A stretch of DNA of 64,000 nt from Zeimonas sp032027205 (GTDB lineage Bacteria > Pseudomonadota > Gammaproteobacteria > Burkholderiales > Burkholderiaceae_E): contig JAVSMN010000001.1 of NCBI GenBank assembly GCA_032027205.1, forward strand, positions 992,001 to 1,056,000. Direction: 5' to 3'. Made by a program: the position numbers and the translations under genes. Below are positions 1 to 7,517 of the stretch, piece after piece (the first letter of the stretch is position 1; each line of letters starts with the position of its first letter). The notes below the pieces were generated by a model. The model was not told the DNA's origin and searched no databases. It was given only the letters and a program-made list of their open reading frames with translations.

Positions 1-863
1 ATGCTCTGGAAGTACCCCATACACGCGTAGAAGCCGACAGCGTTGTCCTTGCCGATTCCGTCGATCTCGTTCTCCGAGACCACCGTCGACAGCAGGTTCT
101 GCTTCGAGCCATCCAGGCCCGCGGCCTTCAGCTGCTTGTAGAACGCGACGTTGGATCCGCCGACCACGGTGCTGTAGATCCAGTCGGGCTTGGCGGCCTT
201 CACCTTGTTGATGATCGTCGAGAACTCGGTGTGGCCGAGCGGCGCGTACTCTTCGCCGACGATCTGCACGCCGAGGCGCTTGGCCGTCGCCTTGGCGATC
301 TTGTTGCAGGTGCGCGGATAGATGTAGTCGGATCCCGCGAGGAAGAACGTCTTGCCGCCCTGCTTGGCCATCCACTCCATCGACGCGATGACCGACTGCG
401 TCGCTTCCTGGGACGTGTAGATGACGTGCGGATCGAGCTCCTGTCCTTCGTAGTACGTCGGGTAGTACAACAGGCCCTTGTTCGCCTTGAACACCGGCAG
501 CACCGCCTTGCGCGAGGCCGAGGTGTAGCACCCCATCACCGCGGCGACTTTGTCGCGCTGCAGAAGCTTCTTGGCTTTCTCGGCGAACGTCGGCCAGTCG
601 CTCGCGCCGTCTTCGACGACCGGCACGATCTGCCTGCCGAGGACACCGCCGGCCTTGTTGATCTCCTCGATCGCCAGCTGCTCCGCGTCGACGATCGCCG
701 CCTCGGCGATCGCGATCGTTCCGGTGAGCGAGTGCAGGAGGCCGATCTTCACTTCTTCGGCCGCGAAACCGATCTTCGGCCAGAGCAGGGCGCCGGGCAC
801 CGCCGCAGCAGCTGCGAGCGACCCGCCAGCTTGGACGAAGCGGCGGCGAGAGGAATGCGTCAT
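1..863 (-). CDS. urtA: UrtA-like urea/short-chain amide ABC transporter substrate-binding protein (3' part cut by window edge)
   Basis: Reading the minus strand from the ATG at 863 gives an uninterrupted frame to the window edge (287 codons seen, C-terminus missing). It opens with a Tat-like leader (SSRRRFVQAGG, Ala-rich stretch) and continues with the type I periplasmic-binding fold: VKIGLLHSLTGT, INKAGGVLGRQIVPVVED, DWPTFAEKAKKLL, PLGHTEFSTII and VGGSNVAFYKQL. These segments match the urea (UrtA) and amide/urea (FmdD) branch of the branched-chain amino acid receptor superfamily rather than LivK. The expected role is periplasmic capture of urea or short amides for an UrtBCDE-type importer, which would lie to the left of the window. 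A textbook Shine-Dalgarno (TAGGAGG, 7 nt before ATG) fixes the start. Substrate specificity within the family is inferred. Confidence 0.85.
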   Translation of the reverse strand, partial: MTHSSRRRFVQAGGSLAAAAAVPGALLWPKIGFAAEEVKIGLLHSLTGTIAIAEAAIVDAEQLAIEEINKAGGVLGRQIVPVVEDGASDWPTFAEKAKKLLQRDKVAAVMGCYTSASRKAVLPVFKANKGLLYYPTYYEGQELDPHVIYTSQEATQSVIASMEWMAKQGGKTFFLAGSDYIYPRTCNKIAKATAKRLGVQIVGEEYAPLGHTEFSTIINKVKAAKPDWIYSTVVGGSNVAFYKQLKAAGLDGSKQNLLSTVVSENEIDGIGKDNAVGFYACMGYFQS

Positions 864-928
864 GTGAACCTCCTATCAGGGGTCTGGAACGACGAGGGTC
901 GAACGAACGGGCGCATTCGCGCGAAAAC

Positions 929-972
929 AAAAAAGCCCCGCAGGGTTCAAAGAGAACCCTCGGGGCTTTTTT
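929..972 (-). terminator. Intrinsic terminator inside the urtA leader
   Basis: A near-perfect inverted repeat, GCCCCG + AGGGTTC paired with GAACCCT + CGGGGC around an AAAGA loop, flanked by six A on one side and six T on the other, so it can end transcription from either strand. It lies between the predicted urtA promoter (1030-1059) and the urtA start codon (863). A terminator at this place suggests conditional read-through of urtA. No other gene end is close enough on either strand to need it. Confidence 0.85.
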
Positions 973-977
973 GCTCC

Positions 978-1010
978 GGACACCCGACGACGCCGTTGTC
1001 GTGAGGTGCC
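978..1010 (-). promoter_or_regulatory. Leader stem-loop upstream of the urtA terminator hairpin
   Basis: On the minus strand GGCACC and ACGAC pair with GTCGT and GGTGTCC (one bulge, one mismatch, six-base loop AACGGC), a stable hairpin starting about a dozen nucleotides into the predicted transcript and ending 6 nt before the terminator hairpin. A smaller CACA/TGTG hairpin (1010-1023) precedes it. Hairpin plus intrinsic terminator is the arrangement of a transcription attenuator or riboswitch. I do not recognise a known riboswitch consensus. Confidence 0.5.
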
Positions 1011-1029
1011 ACAACCGAATGTGTGACGC

Positions 1030-1059
1030 AGTCTAGGAACAGCCGATTGATGGTGTCAA
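1030..1059 (-). promoter_or_regulatory. Sigma-70-type promoter for urtA
   Basis: The minus strand carries a perfect -35 TTGACA (1059-1054), an 18-bp spacer and TAGACT (1035-1030, 4 of 6 to consensus). Initiation near 1023 would give a leader of about 160 nt containing both the hairpin at 978-1010 and the terminator at 929-972. It is the only convincing promoter in this gap. Confidence 0.6.
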
Positions 1060-1258
1060 GCGTTTTGAAATCGACTTTCGCGATGTTCCTTTTAACTACC
1101 CTTCACGCGCGCAGGCGTTCGAAGCGCAGTCCTTCGAAGCGCGAAATCACTCTCGAAGGAGACGAGCGTCGCGTCGCACCATGCTCGATCGCGATCGCGG
1201 CAACGTGCGCATAGTGATCGGCGACGGGCCGCTCAGCCGAGGCCGTTACCGCCGCACG
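1060..1258. other. Gene-free stretch behind the urtA promoter
   Basis: The remainder of the gap between urtA and the gene at 1301 shows no reading frame with coding character. It is locally less G+C-rich around 1050-1100, contains scattered CGAAG repeats (for example TTCGAAGCG near 1118 and 1132) and no further promoter or terminator that I can support. Confidence 0.4.
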
Positions 1259-1286
1259 CGCACGCCCGTCGCTTGACGGGCGTGCG
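1259..1286 (-). terminator. 12-bp perfect stem-loop after the Ala/Pro/Thr-rich gene
   Basis: CGCACGCCCGTC and GACGGGCGTGCG are exact complements with a four-base loop, 14 nt past the stop codon of the gene at 1301-1624. No T-run follows, so this is a 3'-end stabiliser or a factor-assisted terminator rather than a classical intrinsic terminator. Confidence 0.45.
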
Positions 1287-1300
1287 GTGGTCGCAGCGCC

Positions 1301-1624
1301 TCAACCGGCGCGCTTGTGCGTTGCGGTCCGGCTCTTCGAGTGCTTGGCGGCACGCTTGTGCTTGGTGACCTTCTTGTTCGCCGCCGCGGGGGTGGCGGGA
1401 GCTGCAGCAGCCCCGGAGTCCCGCGCAGCCGGAGCGGCGGGTGTGGCCCGTGTGGCGGGCGTAGCCGGCGTGGCGGGCGTCGCCGCCATCCCGGGAGCGG
1501 CGGGCGTAGCCGATGTCGCGGGGGTGGCCGGCGCCGCGGGCGTTGCCGGAGTGGCGGGAGCGCCCTGGGCGAACGCGCCCAGCGAGAAAGCCCCGGCGAT
1601 CAAGGTTGCGAGTAACCGTTTCAT
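1301..1624 (-). CDS. Small secreted Ala/Pro/Thr-rich protein with basic C-terminus
   Basis: The 107-residue product starts with a clear Sec signal peptide (MKRLLATLIAGAFSLGAFAQ). The mature part is low-complexity: about 50 residues of irregular ATPATPA repeats, then an Ala-rich segment, then a Lys/Arg/His-rich tail (KKVTKHKRAAKHSKSRTATHKR). AGGA lies at a usable distance before the ATG. I do not recognise a domain. Comparable repeat-plus-basic-tail proteins occur in betaproteobacteria as periplasmic proteins of unknown role. The G+C-rich repeat also creates a long frame on the other strand that lacks gene features. Function unknown. Confidence 0.65.
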   Translation of the reverse strand: MKRLLATLIAGAFSLGAFAQGAPATPATPAAPATPATSATPAAPGMAATPATPATPATRATPAAPAARDSGAAAAPATPAAANKKVTKHKRAAKHSKSRTATHKRAG

Positions 1625-1714
1625 GACGTCGTCCTGTGCGATTCGGAGCGAATGCCCCGAATCGGCAACGCGCCGAAGACGACCGCCGTTGACCCGCAGC
1701 GCGAAAACGTCGGG

Positions 1715-1924
1715 TCAGATCCCGAGCACCTTCTGGATCACGCTCTTCGCAACGAAGCCGAGCATGCCGAGCGCGAGCACCAGGAACAGAACGAAGGTGC
1801 CCGTGCGTCCCGCTTTCGACTCGCGCGCGAGTTGCCAGATGATGAACAGCATGAACAGGATGAACCCGCCGATGCCGAAGGTGACGCCGAATTCGGCGAT
1901 CTGTTCCTCGGTGTAGCCGAACAT
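1715..1924 (-). CDS. DUF2788-type small membrane protein
   Basis: The 69-residue product has two hydrophobic segments, about residues 15-33 (GVTFGIGGFILFMLFIIWQL) and 43-62 (GTFVLFLVLALGMLGFVAK), joined by a short polar loop (ARESKAGRT). This hairpin layout and the ESKAGR...GTFVLFL signature match the DUF2788 family, common in betaproteobacteria and of unknown function. It stands alone between the secreted repeat protein and the MBL-fold gene. The family assignment is from memory of the signature. Confidence 0.7.
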   Translation of the reverse strand: MFGYTEEQIAEFGVTFGIGGFILFMLFIIWQLARESKAGRTGTFVLFLVLALGMLGFVAKSVIQKVLGI

Positions 1925-2057
1925 TCGTTTCCTCGGATAGGTCTGCTCGATGGACGCGAAGTATCCACCGAGTCGTTGCCGGACGCAGCATTCGCGACGC
2001 TGGAAGCCGTCGCGCTTTCGAGGCAGACCCGACGCCGCGAGGACGAGATCCAGGCCC

Positions 2058-2768
2058 TCAGATCATCGAGTCGTAGGCGTCGGCCAGCTGCTCGAGCGCC
2101 TGCGCGCAGCCGGTCCGCTTCGACGAGCCGTGCATCAGTGCAAGCGTGGTCGGCTGCAGAGCCGCGAGCCTTCGAATCGTGGCGCCGGTTGCCGGACCGA
2201 GTGCGCTGGAGCGGAACATCTTCTCGGCCTGGATCGCCGGGCCGACGATGTCGCCGTCGGTGAGCGCGGGTCCGTTGCCGGCGTGCGTGAAGAGATCACC
2301 GCACAAAAGCGTCCCGGTGCTCTCCTCGAACAGCACGCGCGCTTCCCAGTTGTGCGGAACGTGCGGCGTATCGATGTGACGAACCCGCTTGCCGCCGAGC
2401 TCGATCACTTCGCCGTCAGCCAGCCTTCGAGGCGGACGGTCGCACAGGTCGTCGAGCGAGACCATGCAACCGACAGCGCCGTGCGCAACCTGCGCACGGG
2501 GCGCGGCGGCGAGGAAGTCGTTCATCGCGCCGCACTCGTCCGACTCGACATGGCCGAAACAGATCCAGCGCAGTCGATCCACCGGGAGCACCGTCGCGAT
2601 GGCCTGCGACACGAGTCCGAACATGCGCCGCGGGCCGGTGTGGAACAACAGCGGTTCGTCGGCATCGATGAGGAACTGATTGAAGGTGAAGCCGCCGGGG
2701 GCCGCGTCCGGGACGCAGGTGGAGAGCCGATAGATGCGGTCGGCGATTTCGTCGACGTTGGTGTGCAT
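2058..2768 (-). CDS. MBL-fold hydrolase of the flavodiiron (ODP) type, stand-alone
   Basis: The 236-residue protein carries the metallo-beta-lactamase-fold ligand set in the form found in flavodiiron proteins: HVESDECG (H-x-E-x-D), a later His in QVAHGAVG, TPHVPHNW, an Asp in LLCGDLF and LMHGSS near the end. No flavodoxin domain follows, so it is the oxygen-binding di-iron domain alone. Such proteins are oxygen or NO reductases or uncharacterised hydrolases. AGGAGG lies 7 nt before the ATG, fixing the start. It sits downstream of a cytochrome c and a sugar dehydrogenase on the same strand, with 37 bp between it and the cytochrome gene. Confidence 0.75.
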   Translation of the reverse strand: MHTNVDEIADRIYRLSTCVPDAAPGGFTFNQFLIDADEPLLFHTGPRRMFGLVSQAIATVLPVDRLRWICFGHVESDECGAMNDFLAAAPRAQVAHGAVGCMVSLDDLCDRPPRRLADGEVIELGGKRVRHIDTPHVPHNWEARVLFEESTGTLLCGDLFTHAGNGPALTDGDIVGPAIQAEKMFRSSALGPATGATIRRLAALQPTTLALMHGSSKRTGCAQALEQLADAYDSMI

Positions 2769-2805
2769 GGCGAGCCTCCTGAACGGCAGCGCGTCCGCGC
2801 GACGC

Positions 2806-3144
2806 TCACGGTGTCTTCGCTTCGATCGACACCGAGGAATACCACGAAGCGAGGTCATCGATGTCGTCGTCGGTCAGCGGCTTCGCAATCACCGTCATGA
2901 CCGGGTCGGTTCGCTTCCCACTGCGGAAGTTCCTCAGCTGCTCGGCGAGATAGACATGCGGCTGCGCAGCAAGGTGCGGCGCGCCCGGATTCGTCGCGAT
3001 GCCGTTCGCACCGTGACAGGGAATGCAGGTACGCGCCTTCGTCCGCCCGGCCTGCGCGTCTCCGGCGAACGCCGGAGACGCGGCAGCGAGGCCCAGCAGG
3101 GCGGCGGCGACGAGGCCGTGCACCAACGACTCACCGGGCGTCAC
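2806..3144 (-). CDS. Periplasmic class I cytochrome c
   Basis: The 112-residue product has a signal peptide ending near AASPAFA, one haem-binding site CIPCH (residues 40-44) and a candidate axial Met in PVMTVI (residue 83), as in cytochromes c553/c4. Translation starts at GTG 3144, overlapping the stop of the sugar dehydrogenase gene as GTGA, so the two are probably coupled. The natural inference is that this cytochrome accepts electrons from that dehydrogenase. An ATG start further upstream would run deep into the neighbouring gene and is less likely. Confidence 0.8.
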   Translation of the reverse strand: MTPGESLVHGLVAAALLGLAAASPAFAGDAQAGRTKARTCIPCHGANGIATNPGAPHLAAQPHVYLAEQLRNFRSGKRTDPVMTVIAKPLTDDDIDDLASWYSSVSIEAKTP

Positions 3145-4418
3145 TGGGCGTAGCGGATGCGATAGATCGCGCCGGCGAAGTCGTCCGAAACGAGAAGCGA
3201 GCCGTCCTTCATCTGCGCGACGTCGACCGGGCGACCGCGGTACACGCCCGTTTCGTCGTCGAGGAAGCCCGACGCGAAGACCTCCATCTTGCCGGCGGTA
3301 CCGTCGGGTTTGATCGGGACGAACTGCACCTCGGCGCCCGACGGCTTCGTCCGGTTCCAGGAACCGTGCGCCGCGACGAAGATGCCGCCCTGGTACTTCT
3401 CGGGAAACTTCGTTCCCGTGTAGAACGTCATGCCGAGTTGCGCCTGGTGCGCCGGAAACTCCACCTGCGGAAAGACGGCTCCCGGCGGCTCCTTCAGATC
3501 CTTCAGTTCGGGGGCCGCTGCCGAGCCGGCCACCTTGAACTTGCCGTTCCAGTACGGAAAGCCGAAATGCTCGCCGGCCTTCGTCGCGTGGTTCAGCTCG
3601 CCGGGGGGCACGTCGTCGCCGAGCCCGTCGACCTGGTTGTCGGTAAACCACAGCGTCTTGTCCTTCGGATGGAAGTCCAGGCCGACCGGATTGCGGGCGC
3701 CGCGCGCATACACCATCCGGCCACTACCGTCGAAGGCGTTCATCCGGATGACGCCGCCCATGCCTGCCTTGTCGAAGGCTTCGAGCTTCTCGAGCGGCGG
3801 GACGTTGAAGGGCTGTCCCATCGCGATGTAGAGCATGCCATCGGGACCGACGCGACACGCCCGTGCGCCGTGGTTGAACGACTCGTCCTCGACGGGGATC
3901 AACTGCCCTTTTGGCACGACCTCGATGACGGCTACATCGGGCCCTTCGTAAAAGAATTCGGCGGCTGGGAAGTTCAGCACCCGATTGTGCTCGACGACGA
4001 CGAGAAAACCGTCGCGCGTCCAGCAGACCGCGTTCGGATTGCTGAACTTCAGCGAAGGCGCGAAGGCCTTCACCTCGTCGGCCACTCCATCGCTGTTGCG
4101 GTCGGTGACCGCCCAGACCGTGGTCTTGCGGGTGCCGACGAACAGCATGTTGGTCGAGGGCGCCACCGCCATGTGGCGCGCGTCGGGAACCACGGCGAAC
4201 AATTCGATCTGGAATCCGGGCGGCAGCTTCACCTTCTTCAGGTTCTCGCGGATCGCCTGCGCGTTCCTGCCCTCCTGCGGCACGACAGGGATGTTCAGGT
4301 CGGTCGTCGCGACCCTGAACTGCTTCAATGCATCGAGGTTGTCCGGCCTCGCCTGCGCGTGCAGCGCGCCGCTTACCGCTGTCCCGACGAGACCGAGGAC
4401 GATCGCCGACCAGTTCAT
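3141..4418 (-). CDS. PQQ-type sugar (sorbosone/glucose) dehydrogenase, secreted
   Basis: The 425-residue product starts with a signal peptide (SAIVLGLVGTAVSGALHA) and then shows six-bladed propeller motifs of the soluble glucose/sorbosone dehydrogenase family: LPPGFQIELFA, MLFVGTR, GARACRVGPDGMLYIAMG, YARGARNPVGLDFHP, LWFTDNQVDGLGDDVPPGEL, HFGFPYW, HGSWNRTKPSG and GRPVDVAQMKDGSLLVSDD. Members oxidise sugars or alcohols in the periplasm with PQQ, or act as related quinoproteins. AGGAG precedes the ATG at 4418. The cytochrome c that overlaps its 3' end is a likely electron acceptor. PQQ biosynthesis genes are not in the window. Confidence 0.85.
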   Translation of the reverse strand: MNWSAIVLGLVGTAVSGALHAQARPDNLDALKQFRVATTDLNIPVVPQEGRNAQAIRENLKKVKLPPGFQIELFAVVPDARHMAVAPSTNMLFVGTRKTTVWAVTDRNSDGVADEVKAFAPSLKFSNPNAVCWTRDGFLVVVEHNRVLNFPAAEFFYEGPDVAVIEVVPKGQLIPVEDESFNHGARACRVGPDGMLYIAMGQPFNVPPLEKLEAFDKAGMGGVIRMNAFDGSGRMVYARGARNPVGLDFHPKDKTLWFTDNQVDGLGDDVPPGELNHATKAGEHFGFPYWNGKFKVAGSAAAPELKDLKEPPGAVFPQVEFPAHQAQLGMTFYTGTKFPEKYQGGIFVAAHGSWNRTKPSGAEVQFVPIKPDGTAGKMEVFASGFLDDETGVYRGRPVDVAQMKDGSLLVSDDFAGAIYRIRYAQ

Positions 4419-4521
4419 CGTCTTCTCCTGTGACCGGCGCGTGCCGGAGGGAGAAAAATAATGAGCGGGCGATGGCGCGGATAAATGAATGGCCCTTCGC
4501 CCGGCACGACGAATGCTGCAC

Positions 4522-4547
4522 AAGAAAAGGGCCGCTCGAAGCGGCCC
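4522..4547 (-). terminator. Intrinsic terminator of rpoD
   Basis: GGGCCGCT and AGCGGCCC form an eight-base-pair stem with a three-base loop 25 nt past the rpoD stop codon, followed on the minus strand by TTTTCTT. It closes the rpsU-yqeY-dnaG-rpoD transcription unit. Confidence 0.85.
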
Positions 4548-4572
4548 CTGGCTCGTTCAGCGTCCTGCGTGT

Positions 4573-7386
4573 TCAGCCCTGCCCGCCCTCGAGGAAGCTC
4601 TTGAGCTTGTCGGCACGGCTCGGGTGACGCAGTTTGCGCAGCGCCTTCGCCTCGATCTGGCGGATGCGCTCGCGCGTGACGTCGAACTGCTTGCCGACCT
4701 CCTCGAGGGTATGGTCGGTGCTCATCTCGACGCCGAAGCGCATGCGCAGCACCTTCGCTTCGCGCGGGGTGAGCGAATCCAGCACTTCCTTGACGACGTT
4801 GTGCATCGACGCATGCAGTGCCGCATCGGCGGGCGCCAGCGTGGCGGTGTCTTCGATGAAGTCGCCCAGGTGCGAATCGTCGTCGTCGCCGATCGGCGTC
4901 TCCATGGAGATCGGCTCCTTGGCGATCTTCAGGATCTTGCGGATCTTGTCCTCGGGCATCTCCATGCGCTGCGCGAGCGTGGCCGGATCGGGCTCCTGGC
5001 CCGTCTCCTGCAGGATCTGCCGGCTGATCCGGTTCATCTTGTTGATCGTTTCGATCATGTGCACCGGGATGCGGATCGTGCGCGCCTGGTCGGCGATGGA
5101 GCGCGTGATCGCCTGCCGGATCCACCACGTGGCATAGGTGGAGAACTTGTAGCCGCGCCGATACTCGAACTTGTCCACGGCCTTCATCAAGCCGATGTTG
5201 CCTTCCTGGATGAGATCCAGGAACTGCAGGCCGCGGTTCGTGTACTTCTTCGCGATCGAGATCACCAGGCGCAGGTTCGCTTCGGTCATTTCGCGCTTGG
5301 CCTTGCGCGCCTTCGCTTCGCCAGCGGCCATCTGCCGGTTGATCTCCTTCAGATCGGGCAGCGGCAGCACGACGCGCGCCTGCAGGTCGATGAGCTTCTG
5401 CTGCAGGTCCTGGATGGCCGGGATGTTCCGGCGCAGCACGTCGGCGTACGGCGGGTTTGCCGCCGCTTCCTTCTCCGACCACTTCAGGTTCGTTTCGTTG
5501 GCCGGGAAGGTCTGGATGAAGCGCTCGCGCGGCATGCCGACGCGCACGACGGTGATCTCGCCAATGGCGCGTTCGAGCGAGCGCACTTCGTCCACCTGCG
5601 CGCGCAGGGTGTCGGCGAGCTTCTCGACCATCTTCGCCGTGAAGCGCACGCTCATCAGCTCGTTCTGGATCTTGCCCTGCGCGGAGAGATACGACTTGCT
5701 CTTGTAGCCTTCCTTCTCGAAGGCGATGCGCATCTTGTCGAACTGCTTCGCGATGTGGGCGAACTTCTCCAGGGCTGCGGCCTTGAGTTCCTCCAGGCGC
5801 GCGGTGTTGGCGCTCGCAGCATCTTCGGCGTCTTCGTCGTCGTCGTCGGACGCGGCGGCCGCGGCGGCCGCGGGCTGCGTGGGCTGCGGCACGAATTCAT
5901 CGTCGCCGTCGGCATCGAGCAGGCCATCGACGACCTCGTCGATGCGCATGCTGCCCGCGCCGATGCGCTCGGCGTGCGCGAGGATCTCGGCGATGGTGGT
6001 CGGGCAGGCGGAGATCGCCTGCACCATGTGCATCAGGCCGTCCTCGATGCGCTTGGCGATCTCGATCTCGCCTTCGCGCGTGAGCAGCTCCACCGAGCCC
6101 ATCTCGCGCATGTACATGCGCACCGGGTCGGTGGTGCGACCGAACTCGGAGTCGACGGTGGACAGCGCCGCCTCGGCTTCCTCTTCAGCGTCGTCGTCCG
6201 ACGAGGCTACCGGCGTGCTGTCGTTCATCAACAGCTGCTCGGCATCGGGCGCCTGGTCGTAGACCGAGATGCCCATGTCGCTGAAGGTGCTGATGATCGA
6301 CTCGATGGCTTCGGCGTCGACGAGATCTTCCGGCAGGTGGTCGTTGATCTCGGCGTAGGTGAGGAAGCCGCGCTCCTTGCCCTGCTTGATCAGCTGCTTG
6401 AGCTTGTTGCGCGTGATCTCGCGCTGCTCCTCGGTGATGCCCTGGCGCCCGCCGAGCTCGCGCAGCAGCTGCTTCTCGCGCGCGCGATTGCCGCGCTTGG
6501 ACTTCGCCGGCGCCGCGACCGGCGCTTCCGGTTCGTCGGGGATCGCCTCGGCGTCGGCGTCGCCTTCCTCGAAGCCCTCGGCCTGATCGTCGATGAGGTC
6601 GTCGGCTTCCTGGCCGATCGACTCGTCGACTCCTTCGCCCTTGCCCTTCGCGGACTTCGAGCCCTTCGTGGCCTTCGTTGCCTTGGCGGGCTTGGCAGCC
6701 TTGCCCTTGGCGTCCTTGGCGGCTTTCGCGCCGGCAGCAGCTTTTGCGTCGACCGCCTTCGCCGGTTTTGCTGCGGGCTTCGCGCTCGCTTCGGCGGATT
6801 CGGCCGCGCTCTTGCCCGCGCTCGTGCGCGGCTTGGCGGACGCCGTCTTCGCGGAGGCCGAACGCGTTGCAGCCTTCGTGCCTGTGCGCGCTTCACCAGC
6901 CTCGGCAGCGAGACGTTCCTTCTCGAGCACTGCCTCGGTCGCGCGAGCGCTCGTCTCCTTCGCGGCGGCCTTGGCCTTCTTCGCTGCGGGGCGCGCAACA
7001 GCGGTGGCGCGCGCCGACGACTTGACCGCGGGGGCCGCGGCGCGGTTCACGCCGGCGGCGGAGCGGGCGGTTTTCGCGGCGGTCTGCGGCTTGGCGGTGG
7101 CCTTCGAGGCGCGCGCGCCTTTCGTGGCGGCCGGCGCCGATTCGGCAGCCGCGGCGGATCTGGAACTCTTGCGTACTTTGTTCACTGCTCGTCCGGTCGT
7201 CGCGCGAGCGACGGGTTCAAGGTTCGAAACGACGCGCCGTGCCGGCGACGCCTTCTTCGCGGTGGGCGACCGGCTCCCGCCTGCACTGGCGCGAACGGCT
7301 TTTCCCGGTCTTGCGCGAGCGGGCCCAGTTGCCCGCTCGGTTGCGAGCTTTCTCGCCGGCTTTTTCGCTGCGGTCCTGGAGGTCAC
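4573..7386 (-). CDS. rpoD: RNA polymerase primary sigma factor RpoD with long basic N-terminal extension
   Basis: From GTG 7386 the protein has 937 residues, against roughly 610-800 usual for primary sigma factors. About the first 240 residues are Lys/Ala/Arg-rich, resembling histone H1 tails (KKPARK, KAKAAAK, KAAKPAKATKATK), followed by an acidic linker. Region 1.1 starts near residue 310 (KERGFLTYAEINDHLPE); conserved regions follow: region 1.2 (DPVRMYMREMG), a long non-conserved insert with an acidic patch, region 2 (GNIGLMKAVDKFEYRRGYKF, TYATWWIRQAI), region 3 and region 4 (REAKVLRMRFG, TRERIRQIEAKALRKL). GAGGGG stands about 9 nt before the GTG; the frame stays open to 7521, but those extra 45 residues lack family character. 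It is the last gene of the operon, 131 bp after dnaG. Confidence 0.93.
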   Translation of the reverse strand: MTSRTAAKKPARKLATERATGPARARPGKAVRASAGGSRSPTAKKASPARRVVSNLEPVARATTGRAVNKVRKSSRSAAAAESAPAATKGARASKATAKPQTAAKTARSAAGVNRAAAPAVKSSARATAVARPAAKKAKAAAKETSARATEAVLEKERLAAEAGEARTGTKAATRSASAKTASAKPRTSAGKSAAESAEASAKPAAKPAKAVDAKAAAGAKAAKDAKGKAAKPAKATKATKGSKSAKGKGEGVDESIGQEADDLIDDQAEGFEEGDADAEAIPDEPEAPVAAPAKSKRGNRAREKQLLRELGGRQGITEEQREITRNKLKQLIKQGKERGFLTYAEINDHLPEDLVDAEAIESIISTFSDMGISVYDQAPDAEQLLMNDSTPVASSDDDAEEEAEAALSTVDSEFGRTTDPVRMYMREMGSVELLTREGEIEIAKRIEDGLMHMVQAISACPTTIAEILAHAERIGAGSMRIDEVVDGLLDADGDDEFVPQPTQPAAAAAAASDDDDEDAEDAASANTARLEELKAAALEKFAHIAKQFDKMRIAFEKEGYKSKSYLSAQGKIQNELMSVRFTAKMVEKLADTLRAQVDEVRSLERAIGEITVVRVGMPRERFIQTFPANETNLKWSEKEAAANPPYADVLRRNIPAIQDLQQKLIDLQARVVLPLPDLKEINRQMAAGEAKARKAKREMTEANLRLVISIAKKYTNRGLQFLDLIQEGNIGLMKAVDKFEYRRGYKFSTYATWWIRQAITRSIADQARTIRIPVHMIETINKMNRISRQILQETGQEPDPATLAQRMEMPEDKIRKILKIAKEPISMETPIGDDDDSHLGDFIEDTATLAPADAALHASMHNVVKEVLDSLTPREAKVLRMRFGVEMSTDHTLEEVGKQFDVTRERIRQIEAKALRKLRHPSRADKLKSFLEGGQG

Positions 7387-7517
7387 CTGTCGAATACCCC
7401 TCGCGATGAACGGTGCCCGCTCCCGACGGATATGGGGACGCGCGCCCGGGATTCCAGCATGGCTGCTGAAGCGACGGAAAATCGGATTGCGGCGGCGAAG
7501 CGAAACCGTTGATTGTA

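Noticed and set aside
990..1013. TGGCAC on the minus strand as a sigma-54 promoter for urtA
   Set aside because: The partner TTGC element is missing at the required 5-base spacing, and the motif lies within the predicted leader hairpin.
929..1023. Guanidine or glnA-type riboswitch identity for the urtA leader
   Set aside because: I could not find the conserved loops of those classes; only generic hairpin plus terminator can be supported.
1287..1916. Plus-strand 209-codon Ala/Gly/Val repeat frame
   Set aside because: It mirrors the minus-strand secreted repeat protein and the DUF2788 gene, both of which have better starts, signal or membrane features and ribosome-binding sites.
4489..7512. 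A 1007-codon plus-strand frame opposite rpoD
   Set aside because: It is an antisense shadow of rpoD, rich in Leu/Arg/Gly, with no family features.
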